From positions 1 through 50,720 of the forward strand of contig SCEG01000021.1 in the NCBI GenBank assembly GCA_004102805.1: a DNA stretch of 50,720 nt, in the 5' to 3' direction. Below, piece by piece: positions 24,351 to 31,813 of this stretch. The position numbers and the translations under genes are program-made. Numbering within the stretch: the stretch's first letter is position 1; each line of letters starts with the position of its first letter. The notes beneath the pieces were generated by a model. It had not been told where the DNA came from. It saw only the letters and a program-made list of their open reading frames with translations, and did no database searches. This stretch comes from Muribaculaceae bacterium Isolate-002 (NCI) (GTDB lineage Bacteria > Bacteroidota > Bacteroidia > Bacteroidales > Muribaculaceae).

Positions 24351-24581
24351 TTAAAGAAAAACATCGAGGCCGTTAATGCGGAAGATGCAGCAGTCGCGCA
24401 AGCGGCGGCACTCGCCGGAGGAAAGGATTTTGACGTTTCGCCAGCCTCCGTAAAAGGAATATCGCAGGGATATGACGTTGCGGAGTTCGAGGATAGAGCC
24501 GTCTCTGCGCCATACGGAGAGGTCGACGGGGTCGCCGGAGTTGAGCATCGTTCTTGCCGTTGATATATGTACTGCGTTCAT
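24351..24581 (-). CDS. Small conserved Bacteroidales phage protein
   Basis: 76 residues: MNAVHISTARTMLNSGDPVD, SVWRRDGSILELRNVISLRY, FYGGWRNVKILSSGECRRLR, DCCIFRINGLDVFL. Beta-rich, with regular hydrophobic alternation that supports a true protein. I recognise the pattern as a small conserved hypothetical protein of Bacteroidales prophages but know no function. It follows 24706-25812 with about 125 nt between, which hold a structured repeat (24613-24695), and ends just before the cargo promoter. Confidence 0.6.
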   Translation of the reverse strand: MNAVHISTARTMLNSGDPVDLSVWRRDGSILELRNVISLRYSFYGGWRNVKILSSGECRRLRDCCIFRINGLDVFL

Positions 24582-24612
24582 AGTGTTATGGGATTTTGTG
24601 AGGTATTATCGC

Positions 24613-24695
24613 GTTAGGGATATACGCCCGAATGGGTCAAGACCATAGGCTTGACGGCTTGCCGCATTAGCCCGACGGCGCGGTGGTGCCGGAAC
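24613..24695. repeat. Structured repeat element, copy 1
   Basis: About 83 bp, homologous to 28122-28205. Plus-strand hairpins: GTCAAG (24636-24641) / CTTGAC (24650-24655) and CGGCGC (24676-24681) / GTGCCG (24686-24691), with GGCTTGCC between them. Both stems differ from copy 2 in ways that keep pairing. It lies between two phage genes and could act as an RNA element on either strand. Confidence 0.6.
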
Positions 24696-24705
24696 GCCAA
24701 AAACA

Positions 24706-25812
24706 TTATGAGAAAGGGGGTTGGAAATGGGTGTCGAATATGCCGGGAGAGTATCGGGCGTTGAATTTGGGTCGGGTGTCCTTGAAGCGCCAAGTAAATT
24801 TCACGGAGTTGGGCTTGTCGTCGGAGTCGGAAAGTTCGGAGGTAAAATCGGTGATTAGGATTGGGAGCATAGCGTCAAAGTCGGTTTCGGTGAGGTTTGA
24901 GTCGGTGCCCCAGGGAATACGGACTACGGGAGAGGTAAGCATCTGCTCGACCTGCAAGCACTCGTCGGAGGTAAGGGGCGCGGACTGCACCTCGTATTCC
25001 TTTGCGGTGGTGACGTTGTAGAACCGGGCGGATTTACCGAGGACGGCGATAGAGCGGTCGGCCTTGATTTTGTGGGTGGTGGCGTGAGGGAGTATGAGCT
25101 GTTCCACGACGTTGAAGCAGTTAGTGTAATGGAAAGGGAGGGTGTCGGCGAGAGCCGTGTCGACAAACAGGGTCAGTGAACGCTCGCCGCAACGTGCGGT
25201 GACGGATAGCAGCGTGGGAAGTGTGGAGGCTTTGGTTGCGGCCTGTATCTTTGCGCGTACATCGGCGAGCATCACGAACTGGCGGTTTATGCCGTCGCCG
25301 TGCTGTATCATACCGTTGCCGGAGAGGACGTAGCGGTAGGTGGCGGTGTTTCCGTCGGGGTCGAGGTATGTAGCGTAGATGAAGAAAGCGATGCCCTCGC
25401 GGTCGGTGGCGAACCATTGCAGCTCGAAGAAGGTGTCGGGGGCGATGCGCCGGTAAGCGGAGAGAGTGAGGAAATTTTCGAGCAGCCATTGCGAGGGGTC
25501 GTAGAGTCCGAGAGCGCGGTCGCAGTAGATGACACGGAAGGAGTGAGAGGCGGCGGATCCGTCGGGTGCCGATGCCTCGATGAGAAACTCGGAGAAATTG
25601 AGGTCGGGGTTTCCGGCCATATATTGCTCGATGAGAGAAGCGATGTCGGCGACGGTGGCCGAGCCGTTATAAGTGTAGTACCGCTCGTCGAGCAGCACCA
25701 TTCCGCCCGAGGTGAGGCGGAAGTCGACGAAGTCTTGGTCGGTGAAGATGCTGACGTCGGGGAGGTCGGCGGAGAACATCACCGTGGGGGTGTAGAAGCC
25801 TATCCGTATCAT
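24706..25812 (-). CDS. Phage structural-region protein, unknown
   Basis: 368 residues, beta-rich throughout (MIRIGFYTPTVMFSADLPDV, LTSGGMVLLDERYYTYNGSA, ATYLDPDGNTATYRYVLSGN) with few charged helices, as expected of a virion component such as a tail tube-associated or baseplate protein. No signal peptide or enzymatic motif. It has its own late promoter (25818-25852), so it is expressed with virion genes. I do not recognise a named family. Confidence 0.55.
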   Translation of the reverse strand: MIRIGFYTPTVMFSADLPDVSIFTDQDFVDFRLTSGGMVLLDERYYTYNGSATVADIASLIEQYMAGNPDLNFSEFLIEASAPDGSAASHSFRVIYCDRALGLYDPSQWLLENFLTLSAYRRIAPDTFFELQWFATDREGIAFFIYATYLDPDGNTATYRYVLSGNGMIQHGDGINRQFVMLADVRAKIQAATKASTLPTLLSVTARCGERSLTLFVDTALADTLPFHYTNCFNVVEQLILPHATTHKIKADRSIAVLGKSARFYNVTTAKEYEVQSAPLTSDECLQVEQMLTSPVVRIPWGTDSNLTETDFDAMLPILITDFTSELSDSDDKPNSVKFTWRFKDTRPKFNARYSPGIFDTHFQPPFS

Positions 25813-25817
25813 AGGGG

Positions 25818-25852
25818 CAAAGTTAAGGAGGGTGGCGGCGAGGCGAAAAGAC
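25818..25852 (-). promoter_or_regulatory. Late promoter of 24706-25812
   Basis: Minus strand: GTCTTTTC (25852-25845), 19 nt, TAACTTTG (25825-25818). Confidence 0.75.
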
Positions 25853-25897
25853 AGTCAGCGGCTGCTTCGGGAGGAAGCAACCGCTGTGTGGCAGGGG

Positions 25898-26098
25898 TTA
25901 AAGCGTCGTTATCGAATTTGTCTTGTCAATCTTGCAGAGGCGCAGGGTGTAAGACTTGCCGAGGGTCGCGCTCTCTACCTTTATAAAATCCTCGCCGTCG
26001 CGCCAGCAGTAGAAAAGGGCGAGCCGCAGGGCATCGGTATCGGAGTCGGCGTAGAAGCGCCAAGAGCCTTGTCGAGTGAAGCATTTGTATTCGTACAT
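25898..26098 (-). CDS. Small protein, intact arm of inverted duplication A (gene 2)
   Basis: 66 residues: MYEYKCFTRQGSWRFYADSD, ALRLALFYCWRDGEDFIKVE, LGKSYTLRLCKIDKTNSITT. A plausible alpha/beta mini-domain (helix DTDALRLALFYCWR) with aromatic residues. It follows the 26153-26467 gene by 54 nt. A decayed inverted copy of it lies at about 27005-27190 on the plus strand, where the segment CCTGCGGCTCTGCGAGATTG matches CCTGCGCCTCTGCAAGATTG of this gene. No family recognised. Confidence 0.5.
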   Translation of the reverse strand: MYEYKCFTRQGSWRFYADSDTDALRLALFYCWRDGEDFIKVESATLGKSYTLRLCKIDKTNSITTL

Positions 26099-26152
26099 CG
26101 TCGTGAGATTTTATAAGGTTGGACTTCAAGGGGAGAGAGAAAGAGAGAGGCA

Positions 26153-26467
26153 TTACGCCTCTCTCGCGGCCTCGAAAGCGAGGCGGTCGTAGATGTTTTG
26201 GGAGATAACGGCACCGTACCGGGCTTTGAGCAGGTGCATATATCTTATCGCGCTTTGAGCTGTCTTGCAGCCGCAGCCTACATTATCCTTTGGAGCCACG
26301 CCCTTGAAGTAGACGTACCAGCGGTTGAACTTGCGCTGCGCCACGATGAGCTTGGGGGTAAGGGTTGGCTTGGTATCGACGACGGGGGCCTGGGTCTGCT
26401 TCTTCGCACGGGTCGAAGTGGTTTTAGCCTTTTTGTTTTCTGCGGTTTTGGAGGTTTTCTTTGCCAT
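26153..26467 (-). CDS. Small basic protein, intact arm of inverted duplication A (gene 1)
   Basis: 104 residues. A Lys/Thr-rich N-terminal tail (residues 1-35: MAKKTSKTAENKKAKTTSTR) as in histone-like or nucleic-acid-binding proteins, then a folded part: LIVAQRKFNRWYVYFKGVAP, KDNVGCGCKTAQSAIRYMHL, LKARYGAVISQNIYDRLAFE. Two neighbouring Cys (CGC). A DNA- or RNA-binding role is inferred from the tail only. Its own upstream -7 region on the minus strand is poor (GCACTTTTG), while the decayed inverted copy starting near 26640 has a consensus promoter. Confidence 0.55.
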   Translation of the reverse strand: MAKKTSKTAENKKAKTTSTRAKKQTQAPVVDTKPTLTPKLIVAQRKFNRWYVYFKGVAPKDNVGCGCKTAQSAIRYMHLLKARYGAVISQNIYDRLAFEAAREA

Positions 26468-26623
26468 GATTTTGAAGTGTTTGGGGGTTTGAGAAGTGAG
26501 CCGAGGCTCTTAATTTTTACGAACAATCAAAAGTGCGGTCGTAATGAGCTGCCGAAAGCAAGGGTGATTACGCTCTTGCAGGAGCTTGCTCCGAAAGAGG
26601 GGGGAACGCGGAGCGCACACCTG

Positions 26624-26656
26624 CCCTTGCGCCAGTGAATGACCGTACTAACTTTG
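26624..26656 (+). promoter_or_regulatory. Consensus promoter of decayed arm A
   Basis: CCCTTG (26624-26629), 19 nt, TAACTTTG (26649-26656), pointing away from the intact gene pair. Confidence 0.65.
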
Positions 26657-27190
26657 TGACGGAAAAATAAGCCCACGGCTCACTCCCCCGGACAACTTCA
26701 AGGCAAAGGAGGCCGACCGCAGGGAACAATGGCAAAACCGCTCCGTGCGCAGATGCGGCTCGTGCCCCACGGTCGGCGAAGCCTGACCCTCGCCCCGGCT
26801 CGGCGGAGGCGGCAAGTTCGGGCGTTGGGGAGTTTCAAGGGATAGTGGCGAGAGGTTAATGTGGGGTGGTTGGAGGTCAGCGAGCGATGAGATATTTGCC
26901 TCTGCGCCCGTGTGGGGTGCGTGTTCCAAAACGATGCGACCGCCCGGTGGCGAGGCTGTGAGGGTGGCGCACCCGGCTGCGCCCTCCCTCTCCCCTTGCA
27001 GTCCAATCTCTCATGGCGCATAGTGCGAATGGTTCACGGTCAAGGTGCGGCGCTTGTCGACTGCGATAGCGATGGTGTGCGGTATTCCGTTGGTGGCGGT
27101 CGGCGTGGCGGCGATGTACGATGTGAGAGGCGGTGCGAGGGTCTGCACCCTGCGGCTCTGCGAGATTGACAAGTGGGCGATGAGTTGCCC
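26640..27190 (+). pseudogene. Decayed inverted copy of the 26467-25898 gene pair
   Basis: Read on the plus strand this segment follows, in order, the leader, first gene, intergenic part and second gene of the minus-strand pair 26467-25898. Anchor matches include CGGCTCACT and AACTTCAA in the leader, AATGTGGGGTGG and GCGATGAGATATTTGC in gene 1, CTCTCCCCTTGCAGTCCAA between genes (intact arm CTCTCCCCTTGAAGTCCAA) and CCTGCGGCTCTGCGAGATTG in gene 2. Many small deletions and substitutions destroy every frame. Identity is patchy, up to about 90% over 29 bases. The promoter is intact. Confidence 0.7.
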
Positions 27191-27240
27191 GGCGGTGGCC
27201 GGATTGTATTATGTAGCGTAGGGGGCGAAAGAGCAAAGTG

Positions 27241-27266
27241 AGAGTTGACCCGTGGGGTCAACCCTC
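27241..27266. terminator. Convergent hairpin between decayed arm A and the 27286 gene
   Basis: TTGACCC (27245-27251) / GGGTCAA (27255-27261) with flanking AGAG/CTCT complement. It lies at the meeting point of a plus-strand and a minus-strand unit; no strong T-run, so termination is inferred. Confidence 0.45.
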
Positions 27267-27285
27267 TATCGTTGGGAGGTGGATA

Positions 27286-27480
27286 TTAGTATTCGCAGAA
27301 GCCTTGTACCATAGTGTAGTCTGCGTCGGGCACCCGGGCTGCTGCCTTTTCCTGTGCCTCGTCGGCTGTCCGGGCAATTACATATACTATTTCGCTTTCG
27401 CCGTCGAAGGTGATAACCTCTACTTGATATTCTTTGAGGCGGCGGTTTGTATCGGGGGAGATGCAGCTAACGTATGTCAT
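27286..27480 (-). CDS. Small protein, intact arm of inverted duplication B
   Basis: 64 residues: MTYVSCISPDTNRRLKEYQV, EVITFDGESEIVYVIARTAD, EAQEKAAARVPDADYTMVQG. The strand-strand-helix pattern (DEAQEKAAAR helix) looks like a small folded protein. No family recognised. Its upstream region lacks a proper -7 box (CTGATTGC at the expected place), whereas the inverted decayed copy at 27700-27966 has TAACTTTG. It may therefore depend on read-through. Confidence 0.5.
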   Translation of the reverse strand: MTYVSCISPDTNRRLKEYQVEVITFDGESEIVYVIARTADEAQEKAAARVPDADYTMVQGFCEY

Positions 27481-27672
27481 GGTTTTGAAGTTTTTGAGGG
27501 GTTATTACTGTGCGCCGGGGCGCGTTTGATTTTTACGCCGCAATCAGGGAACGGTTGAGCCAGTCGGCACGACGGTAGCCAACAAGGGTTCGGGGCAAAG
27601 GGCTTGCACCCTTGAATACTCTTTTTTATGCTTGCCTGAAAAAAGGAAGATTTTTGCCCGGAACGTGTCTTG

Positions 27673-27706
27673 CCCTTGTCAGCGTAGGCGACCCGTTCTA
27701 ACTTTG
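27673..27706 (+). promoter_or_regulatory. Consensus promoter of decayed arm B
   Basis: CCCTTG (27673-27678), 20 nt, TAACTTTG (27699-27706), reading away from the intact gene. Confidence 0.6.
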
Positions 27707-27966
27707 CGAAGTGAAATATCAACCGTGCTTCCGTGCGTGTTTACAAGTAATTCCCCCTCAAACAACTGCCTCGCAAAACTATGATATATGTTTGCCTCCC
27801 CCGGTGCGAGCCGTTGCATCATACCAATCTATGCCGTGAAGTTATCCCCGACGGCCAAAGCACTCATTATTACTGTTGCCCGAACAGCCGATGATGCGCC
27901 ATAGAATTGCAGCCCTGTGTCCTGTGCAGCCGGAACACCGCTGTAAGGCTCTTGCGAACACTCCAC
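27700..27966 (+). pseudogene. Decayed inverted copy of the 27286-27480 gene
   Basis: From ATGATATATGTT (27781, intact arm ATGACATACGTT) to GCGAACACT (about 27955, intact arm GCGAATACT) the plus strand follows the minus-strand gene. The best block, GTTGCCCGAACAGCCGATGA against ATTGCCCGGACAGCCGACGA, is 80% identical over 20 bases. Frames are broken by many small indels. Confidence 0.7.
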
Positions 27967-28004
27967 TCCCGAAGATAGAGGTCGGAATGAACGGTCGCAG
28001 TCCT

Positions 28005-28012
28005 TATCTTTG
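28005..28012 (+). promoter_or_regulatory. -7 box TATCTTTG in front of a structured stretch
   Basis: TATCTTTG with no clear -33. Transcription would run through the hairpin at 28072-28116 and the structured repeat copy 2. Weak. Confidence 0.35.
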
Positions 28013-28071
28013 CGAAGCGCCCCCGGAGTGATACCGCTCTCCCTCGGGGGTGGCCGAGGGGCACGGAAAAG

Positions 28072-28116
28072 CAGCGGACTCCGGCTCTATCATCAGGATA
28101 GATCCGAAGTCCGCTG
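28072..28116 (-). terminator. Strong hairpin, possible minus-strand terminator
   Basis: CAGCGGACT (28072-28080) / AGTCCGCTG (28108-28116) with inner CTATC/GATAG (28087-28091, 28097-28101). On the minus strand it is followed by CTTTTCC. Confidence 0.5.
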
Positions 28117-28121
28117 TATAT

Positions 28122-28205
28122 GTTAGCGATATACGCCCTCGATGGGTCGAGATTACAAGCTCGACGGCTTGCCGCATTAGCTCGACGGCGCGGTGGCGCC
28201 GGAAC
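28122..28205. repeat. Structured repeat element, copy 2
   Basis: Homologous to 24613-24695. Stems GTCGAG (28146-28151) / CTCGAC (28160-28165) and CGGCGC (28186-28191) / GCGCCG (28196-28201). Relative to copy 1 the first stem swaps an A-T pair for G-C and the second a G-U for G-C. Confidence 0.6.
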
Positions 28206-28319
28206 ACATTAAGAGTTATTTATAATTGTAGTAATGCCCGTTCTTCTTAACCAACTATGGCAAATAGCAGAAAGGGGACAAGTTTGAAGAATTGCCCTGT
28301 GTTTGTTATGGAAGTGCAG

Positions 28320-28967
28320 TTATTCAGCTTCATTTCCTCTGATGTATATAGCACCCGGCTCTCTGAAAGTTATAGGCAAAGTATAACCTATTCGGTGTTT
28401 CTTCGGTGTACAGAATTTGACACGGAATTTCGGCAGAGCATTTACAAGCCTCAAAGCCTCGGCATTGGCAGCTTCATTTTTGCTTGGCCTAACTATTTTA
28501 GAGTCGGTAACAGTGCCGTCAGGCTGCACGTAGAAGCTGACAACGACTCTTTCGTTACCTTTATATCCGTCAGGTATTTGTATATTATCCTCCAACCATT
28601 CTTTGAGCAGTCCATTTCCTCCGGGAAATTCACAAATGGGATCATAGTTTACCCAAAGATTTTTCATGGCTTCTTTTACATCGGATTTTAATTTTTCGAG
28701 ATCATCCGATGAGAGGGTTATGAATACTGCGCGATTACCGTATTCATCGTTTTTTACTTCCATTTTTAAGATTGAGTCTGCATCGACCATATCCGGATTG
28801 GCCCCTGCTATCCATTCGTTGTTGAAATAGTAAAACACCGTTTGGGTGTCCTGAACGGTTAATGGGAATTGTAATTCTTTGAAAGCACTGTCGTTCTTGC
28901 AGTAGTTTTGTGCGAAAACAAAACAACTTTGGACGATAAATAAAGAAAGTAAAAGAATTTTCTTCAT
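28320..28967 (-). CDS. Secreted TonB C-terminal-domain protein (cargo)
   Basis: 215 residues from ATG 28967. Signal peptide MKKILLLSLFIVQSCFVFAQ; the C-terminal part (about 130-215) is a TonB_C-type domain: NERVVVSFYVQPDGTVTDSK, IVRPSKNEAANAEALRLVNA, LPKFRVK and a final YTLPITF strand. Such proteins without the TonB membrane anchor are common in Bacteroidales and are found as cargo. The gene is AT-rich compared with phage genes, lies between the small early-type genes and the terminase, and is preceded by a long imperfect inverted repeat (29042-29161). Role unknown; a periplasmic location is expected. Confidence 0.75.
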   Translation of the reverse strand: MKKILLLSLFIVQSCFVFAQNYCKNDSAFKELQFPLTVQDTQTVFYYFNNEWIAGANPDMVDADSILKMEVKNDEYGNRAVFITLSSDDLEKLKSDVKEAMKNLWVNYDPICEFPGGNGLLKEWLEDNIQIPDGYKGNERVVVSFYVQPDGTVTDSKIVRPSKNEAANAEALRLVNALPKFRVKFCTPKKHRIGYTLPITFREPGAIYIRGNEAE

Positions 28968-29041
28968 AACTTTAAAGGTTGTTTCCGGCAGCCCAACGGA
29001 AAAAATATTAAAAGAAACGTGAGCCAACTATGCCACATCTA

Positions 29042-29161
29042 AACTTGATGGTCGTAGGAAACCTTTGTACTCAGATGTGGTGACAGCAGCCCACGCTATG
29101 CGAGGGAAGCCGCCATGCCAAATCTTTGAGTACTGTTGAAAATTTCCTACGTTTTCAAGTT
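29042..29161. other. Long nested inverted repeat upstream of TonB-domain gene
   Basis: Three stems nest in register: AACTTGA (29042-29048)/TCAAGTT (29155-29161), CGTAGGAAA (29053-29061)/TTTCCTACG (29143-29151), GTACTCA (29067-29073)/TGAGTAC (29127-29133). On the minus strand the same stretch has an open frame encoding KIWHGGFPRIAWAAVTTSEY, so it may be a decayed coding piece or a structured RNA leader. Confidence 0.5.
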
Positions 29162-29288
29162 CAAGATAAGCATAACGCTTCTTATTTTCCAAAATGTCGC
29201 GGAAATGGTTTACACCAATCCAGCGGCAAATTTACTAATTTTATTTGGATTATAGGGTATTATATTGAAAATAAAGTGCGTGGGGTTG

Positions 29289-29570
29289 TCAAAGCACCCC
29301 CGACATCGAGAGGTTGAACGCATCGCGGTAGGGAAATTTCTCGCAACCGATGTAGAGGGTATCGAAAGCGTCGGTACCGTCGGTGCGGTGTTCGAGCAGG
29401 TCTTCCTCGCTCTCGGCGAGCTTTTCGCCGGACTTGTCCTTGTCGAAGCCGTTGCGGCCACGGCGCACTCCGGCTGACTGAATGGCGAGGATAAGGTCTT
29501 CGTTGTTGGAGCGGTTGAAGAATGGCATCAGGCGTTGCTTACCTGCGAAAGCTTGGTTGATGAGCAGGTA
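29289..29570 (-). pseudogene. C-terminal part of large terminase in shifted frame
   Basis: 93 codons that continue the terminase after a one-base shift at the A6 run (T6 at 29571-29576 on the plus strand): YLLINQAFAGKQRLMPFFNR, SNNEDLILAIQSAGVRRGRN, and the ending LEHRTDGTDAFDTLYIGCEK. This part normally closes the nuclease domain and probably carries its third metal-binding Asp. No independent start is credible. See the terminase entry. Confidence 0.8.
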
Positions 29571-30915
29571 TTTTTTCCTCCTTGCGCATTGGGTTGCCGA
29601 GGTACACGGCCTCGACCGTCCAACCGTGGCGCTCGAACTCGTGCACCACCCACCAACGGAAGTCTTGGTCGTTGACGGCATAGTTAGAGCCGAGGGCGGT
29701 TGCATCGAAGTAAAATACCACGGTCTTGTTGCGGTGGGTGGCGTAGTAGCGGCAGAAGTCGTCGATAAGCGCAGGTATCTTGCGCTCGAATTTGACGTAA
29801 AAGGATTTTATGACGTTGAGGCGGCGGTCGCGCGGCTGACCGGCGACAATCCAGTTGATGTTGGCATTGTAGTCCATACCTATGCAGATAGGCGCGTCGG
29901 GGTCAACATCGGCATCGGCTCGCGCATCGAGCGTGGCGAAGTCGTAATCATATCCGAGGGTGTCGAGGTATTGGTTATCGTTGGCATCGTATTTGTGGGC
30001 CTCGCGCATCGAGGAATAAAAACCGTCCTTTGCAATTCCGATCCTCTGGCACAGGATAGAGGTTTGGAAAGTCAAAGGTGTAAGGTCGCGCTTCATCTGC
30101 TTTATGTAGTTCTCGCCGAGAAGCTGCAAATTTTCGATTGAGGAATACTCGCGATAATACACGGCGACTGACCGCATCTTGTTAAGGTTGCGGTCGAGGC
30201 GGCGGAGGTAGCCTTTGAGGTGAGCCGGAACGGGTTTACCGTTGGCGTTAAGGGAGCGTATGCGTTCCTTGGTGCGCCAAATTTCATATACGGTGCCCTC
30301 AATGGTGGCTATCAGCTCCGCGTCCATTTTATCCTTGTAGTGCAAGAACCAGGAGCCTTTGGTGGTCTGCGGCATATCGCTCAATATCATAATCGAGTGA
30401 TTGAAGGAGTGCTTTCCGAAGTGCGACTTTATGCCGCCGTTGGCCGGTAGCGTTTCGTCTTTGAGTTTGGCGTAATCAATAAATTTGGCTTCATCAACCA
30501 AAAGCCACGACAGGGTCAGGGAGTTGGAGCTGCCCGGTCGGTCTTGCGAAATGATAACGGCGATGCTGCCGTTGTAAAAGGAAATGACGTGCTCGTAGTC
30601 TTTCGGGTCGATGATTGGTTGCTTGAAAGTCTTTGGCGGTTTTCGGCCGACAACATAATGCACTCCCTCGATGAAGCCCCAGCGTTTCCACGCGGCGAGC
30701 AAGCCGGGGATTGTGTTAGTCAATCCGTGCTTGAAAGTCGGCACAACGATGCCGCCTGTCGAGCCGGGCATACGCTGCATATTGCGCAGCACAAATGGTG
30801 CGGCGATGCTGTCGGTCTTGCCGGTGCGTCGCCCTGCGACTATAACTGTGGTGTTCGCGCCGATAAGCTGCGTAAGTCGTTGGGGCTTGTTAAAGTAAAC
30901 TTTCTTGTCGGCCAT
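29539..30915 (-). CDS. terL: Terminase large subunit, frameshifted near C-terminus
   Basis: 458 residues in this frame. Walker A AGRRTGKT at about residues 27-34, Walker B-like SWLLVDEAKF near 136-145, and the nuclease domain with ICIGMDYNANINW and VVFYFDATALGSNYA. After NPMRKEEK the frame runs into a nine-residue nonsense tail (IPAHQPSFRR), while the natural sequence YLLINQAFAG continues one base out of frame. The break is exactly at AAAAAA, so either an extra A disabled the gene, or slippage or programmed frameshifting restores it, or it is a sequencing indel. The intact protein would have about 541 residues and package phage DNA into heads. It lies downstream of the small-terminase candidates. 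Confidence 0.88.
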   Translation of the reverse strand: MADKKVYFNKPQRLTQLIGANTTVIVAGRRTGKTDSIAAPFVLRNMQRMPGSTGGIVVPTFKHGLTNTIPGLLAAWKRWGFIEGVHYVVGRKPPKTFKQPIIDPKDYEHVISFYNGSIAVIISQDRPGSSNSLTLSWLLVDEAKFIDYAKLKDETLPANGGIKSHFGKHSFNHSIMILSDMPQTTKGSWFLHYKDKMDAELIATIEGTVYEIWRTKERIRSLNANGKPVPAHLKGYLRRLDRNLNKMRSVAVYYREYSSIENLQLLGENYIKQMKRDLTPLTFQTSILCQRIGIAKDGFYSSMREAHKYDANDNQYLDTLGYDYDFATLDARADADVDPDAPICIGMDYNANINWIVAGQPRDRRLNVIKSFYVKFERKIPALIDDFCRYYATHRNKTVVFYFDATALGSNYAVNDQDFRWWVVHEFERHGWTVEAVYLGNPMRKEEKIPAHQPSFRR

Positions 30916-30955
30916 TGGGTTTTATATTAAAGCACAAATAGTTAATATTTACGAT

Positions 30956-31171
30956 ATGTCGGCATTATTTTATATTGGTATTATAATGGTCTTTCTATCT
31001 TTCATACCTTGGCTTTTATTAAGCAGTAAAATGATGAGAGATAAGAAAGAGTATGAGCAGCTGCCGCTAAAAATGAAAGAGATTGAGGCAGATTATAAAA
31101 GGAAGCGATTTTATGTGATGCTATTCCAATTAGCAGGTATCATCATTGCTATTATCGGAGTTCTGTGTTGA
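30956..31171 (+). CDS. Small membrane protein reading against the terminase genes (cargo)
   Basis: 71 residues from ATG 30956: MSALFYIGIIMVFLSFIPWL with first membrane helix, a charged middle (MRDKKEYEQLPLKMKEIEAD) and a second helix (VMLFQLAGIIIAIIGVLC). The clean hydrophobic-charged-hydrophobic pattern and AT-rich composition argue for a real gene inserted between the terminase genes. Its end overlaps the minus-strand gene at 31130 by 42 bases. The upstream TAATATTTA is a weak -7 box. Function unknown; superinfection or envelope roles are possible. Confidence 0.55.
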   Translation: MSALFYIGIIMVFLSFIPWLLLSSKMMRDKKEYEQLPLKMKEIEADYKRKRFYVMLFQLAGIIIAIIGVLC

Positions 31172-31774
31172 TACATTGTCAGGAAAAAGCGAGTCAAACT
31201 CCAAATCGACTTCCTCAAATTCCACATCTTCGATGTCGATTGTTTCGGCGCGATACTTTTGTATCATAGCCGAGATTTTCTCGTTGATGTTGGGGATTGG
31301 CTCGATGCCGAGGACTCGCGGATCATCGGTGGCGGTGAATGGCTGCACGAGGATTTGGTCGAGCGGCAGTGCCTGTTCATCTTCGAGGTCGACGCGGTTT
31401 AGCTTGCCGTAGGCGGTGGCCGCACGTTCCATAGTCTTGCTGTCCTTGCGCTTCTCGGCCATTTTGTAAGTTGCGATGAGCATTTCGTTGGTGCGCCAAC
31501 GGTGGAAGTCGCGGCTTGCGCTGCCGAGCATGGGGAGCAAGGACTTGACAACGGCAAGGTCGGAATAAGCCGTTGTGCGGTGTATTCCGTGGCGTTGGCA
31601 TACCTCGGCAACAAATTCGCGGTCGGTGCCGTCGGGGTTTGCAATGAACCAGTTATACATTTCGCGCACACGAAGCACCTTATCCACAACGGCTTGTGGA
31701 TATTGCTCACGCAGTTCTACCTCTTTGGTGAACAAGTGCGCCCGGCATACATCTATGGTGTTCGGTGTTGGCAC
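31130..31774 (-). CDS. Terminase small subunit candidate
   Basis: 214 residues. A helix-turn-helix region at about 45-85 (REFVAEVCQRHGIHRTTAYS, DLAVVKSLLPMLGSASRDFH) followed by helical RWRTNEMLIATYKMAEKRKD and KTMERAATAYGKLNRVDLED, and an acidic C-terminus (IEDVEFEEVDLEFDSLF). DNA-binding N-terminus, oligomerising middle and acidic tail match small terminases, which recognise the packaging site and recruit TerL. It is directly upstream of terL. The 91-residue protein at 31814 is an alternative or partner. Confidence 0.6.
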   Translation of the reverse strand: MPTPNTIDVCRAHLFTKEVELREQYPQAVVDKVLRVREMYNWFIANPDGTDREFVAEVCQRHGIHRTTAYSDLAVVKSLLPMLGSASRDFHRWRTNEMLIATYKMAEKRKDSKTMERAATAYGKLNRVDLEDEQALPLDQILVQPFTATDDPRVLGIEPIPNINEKISAMIQKYRAETIDIEDVEFEEVDLEFDSLFPDNVSTQNSDNSNDDTC

Positions 31775-31813
31775 GGCATCAAGTATTAGGTATGAGTTAT
31801 GAGTGACGAAGTA

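Noticed and set aside
24613..28205. Twister-ribozyme-like words (TAAC, AATGC, CAAGCC, GAGGG) on the minus strand of the structured repeat
   Set aside because: The order would need a permuted form, the loop that should pair with the GGG strand is too short, and no stem follows TAAC in copy 2. Not supported.
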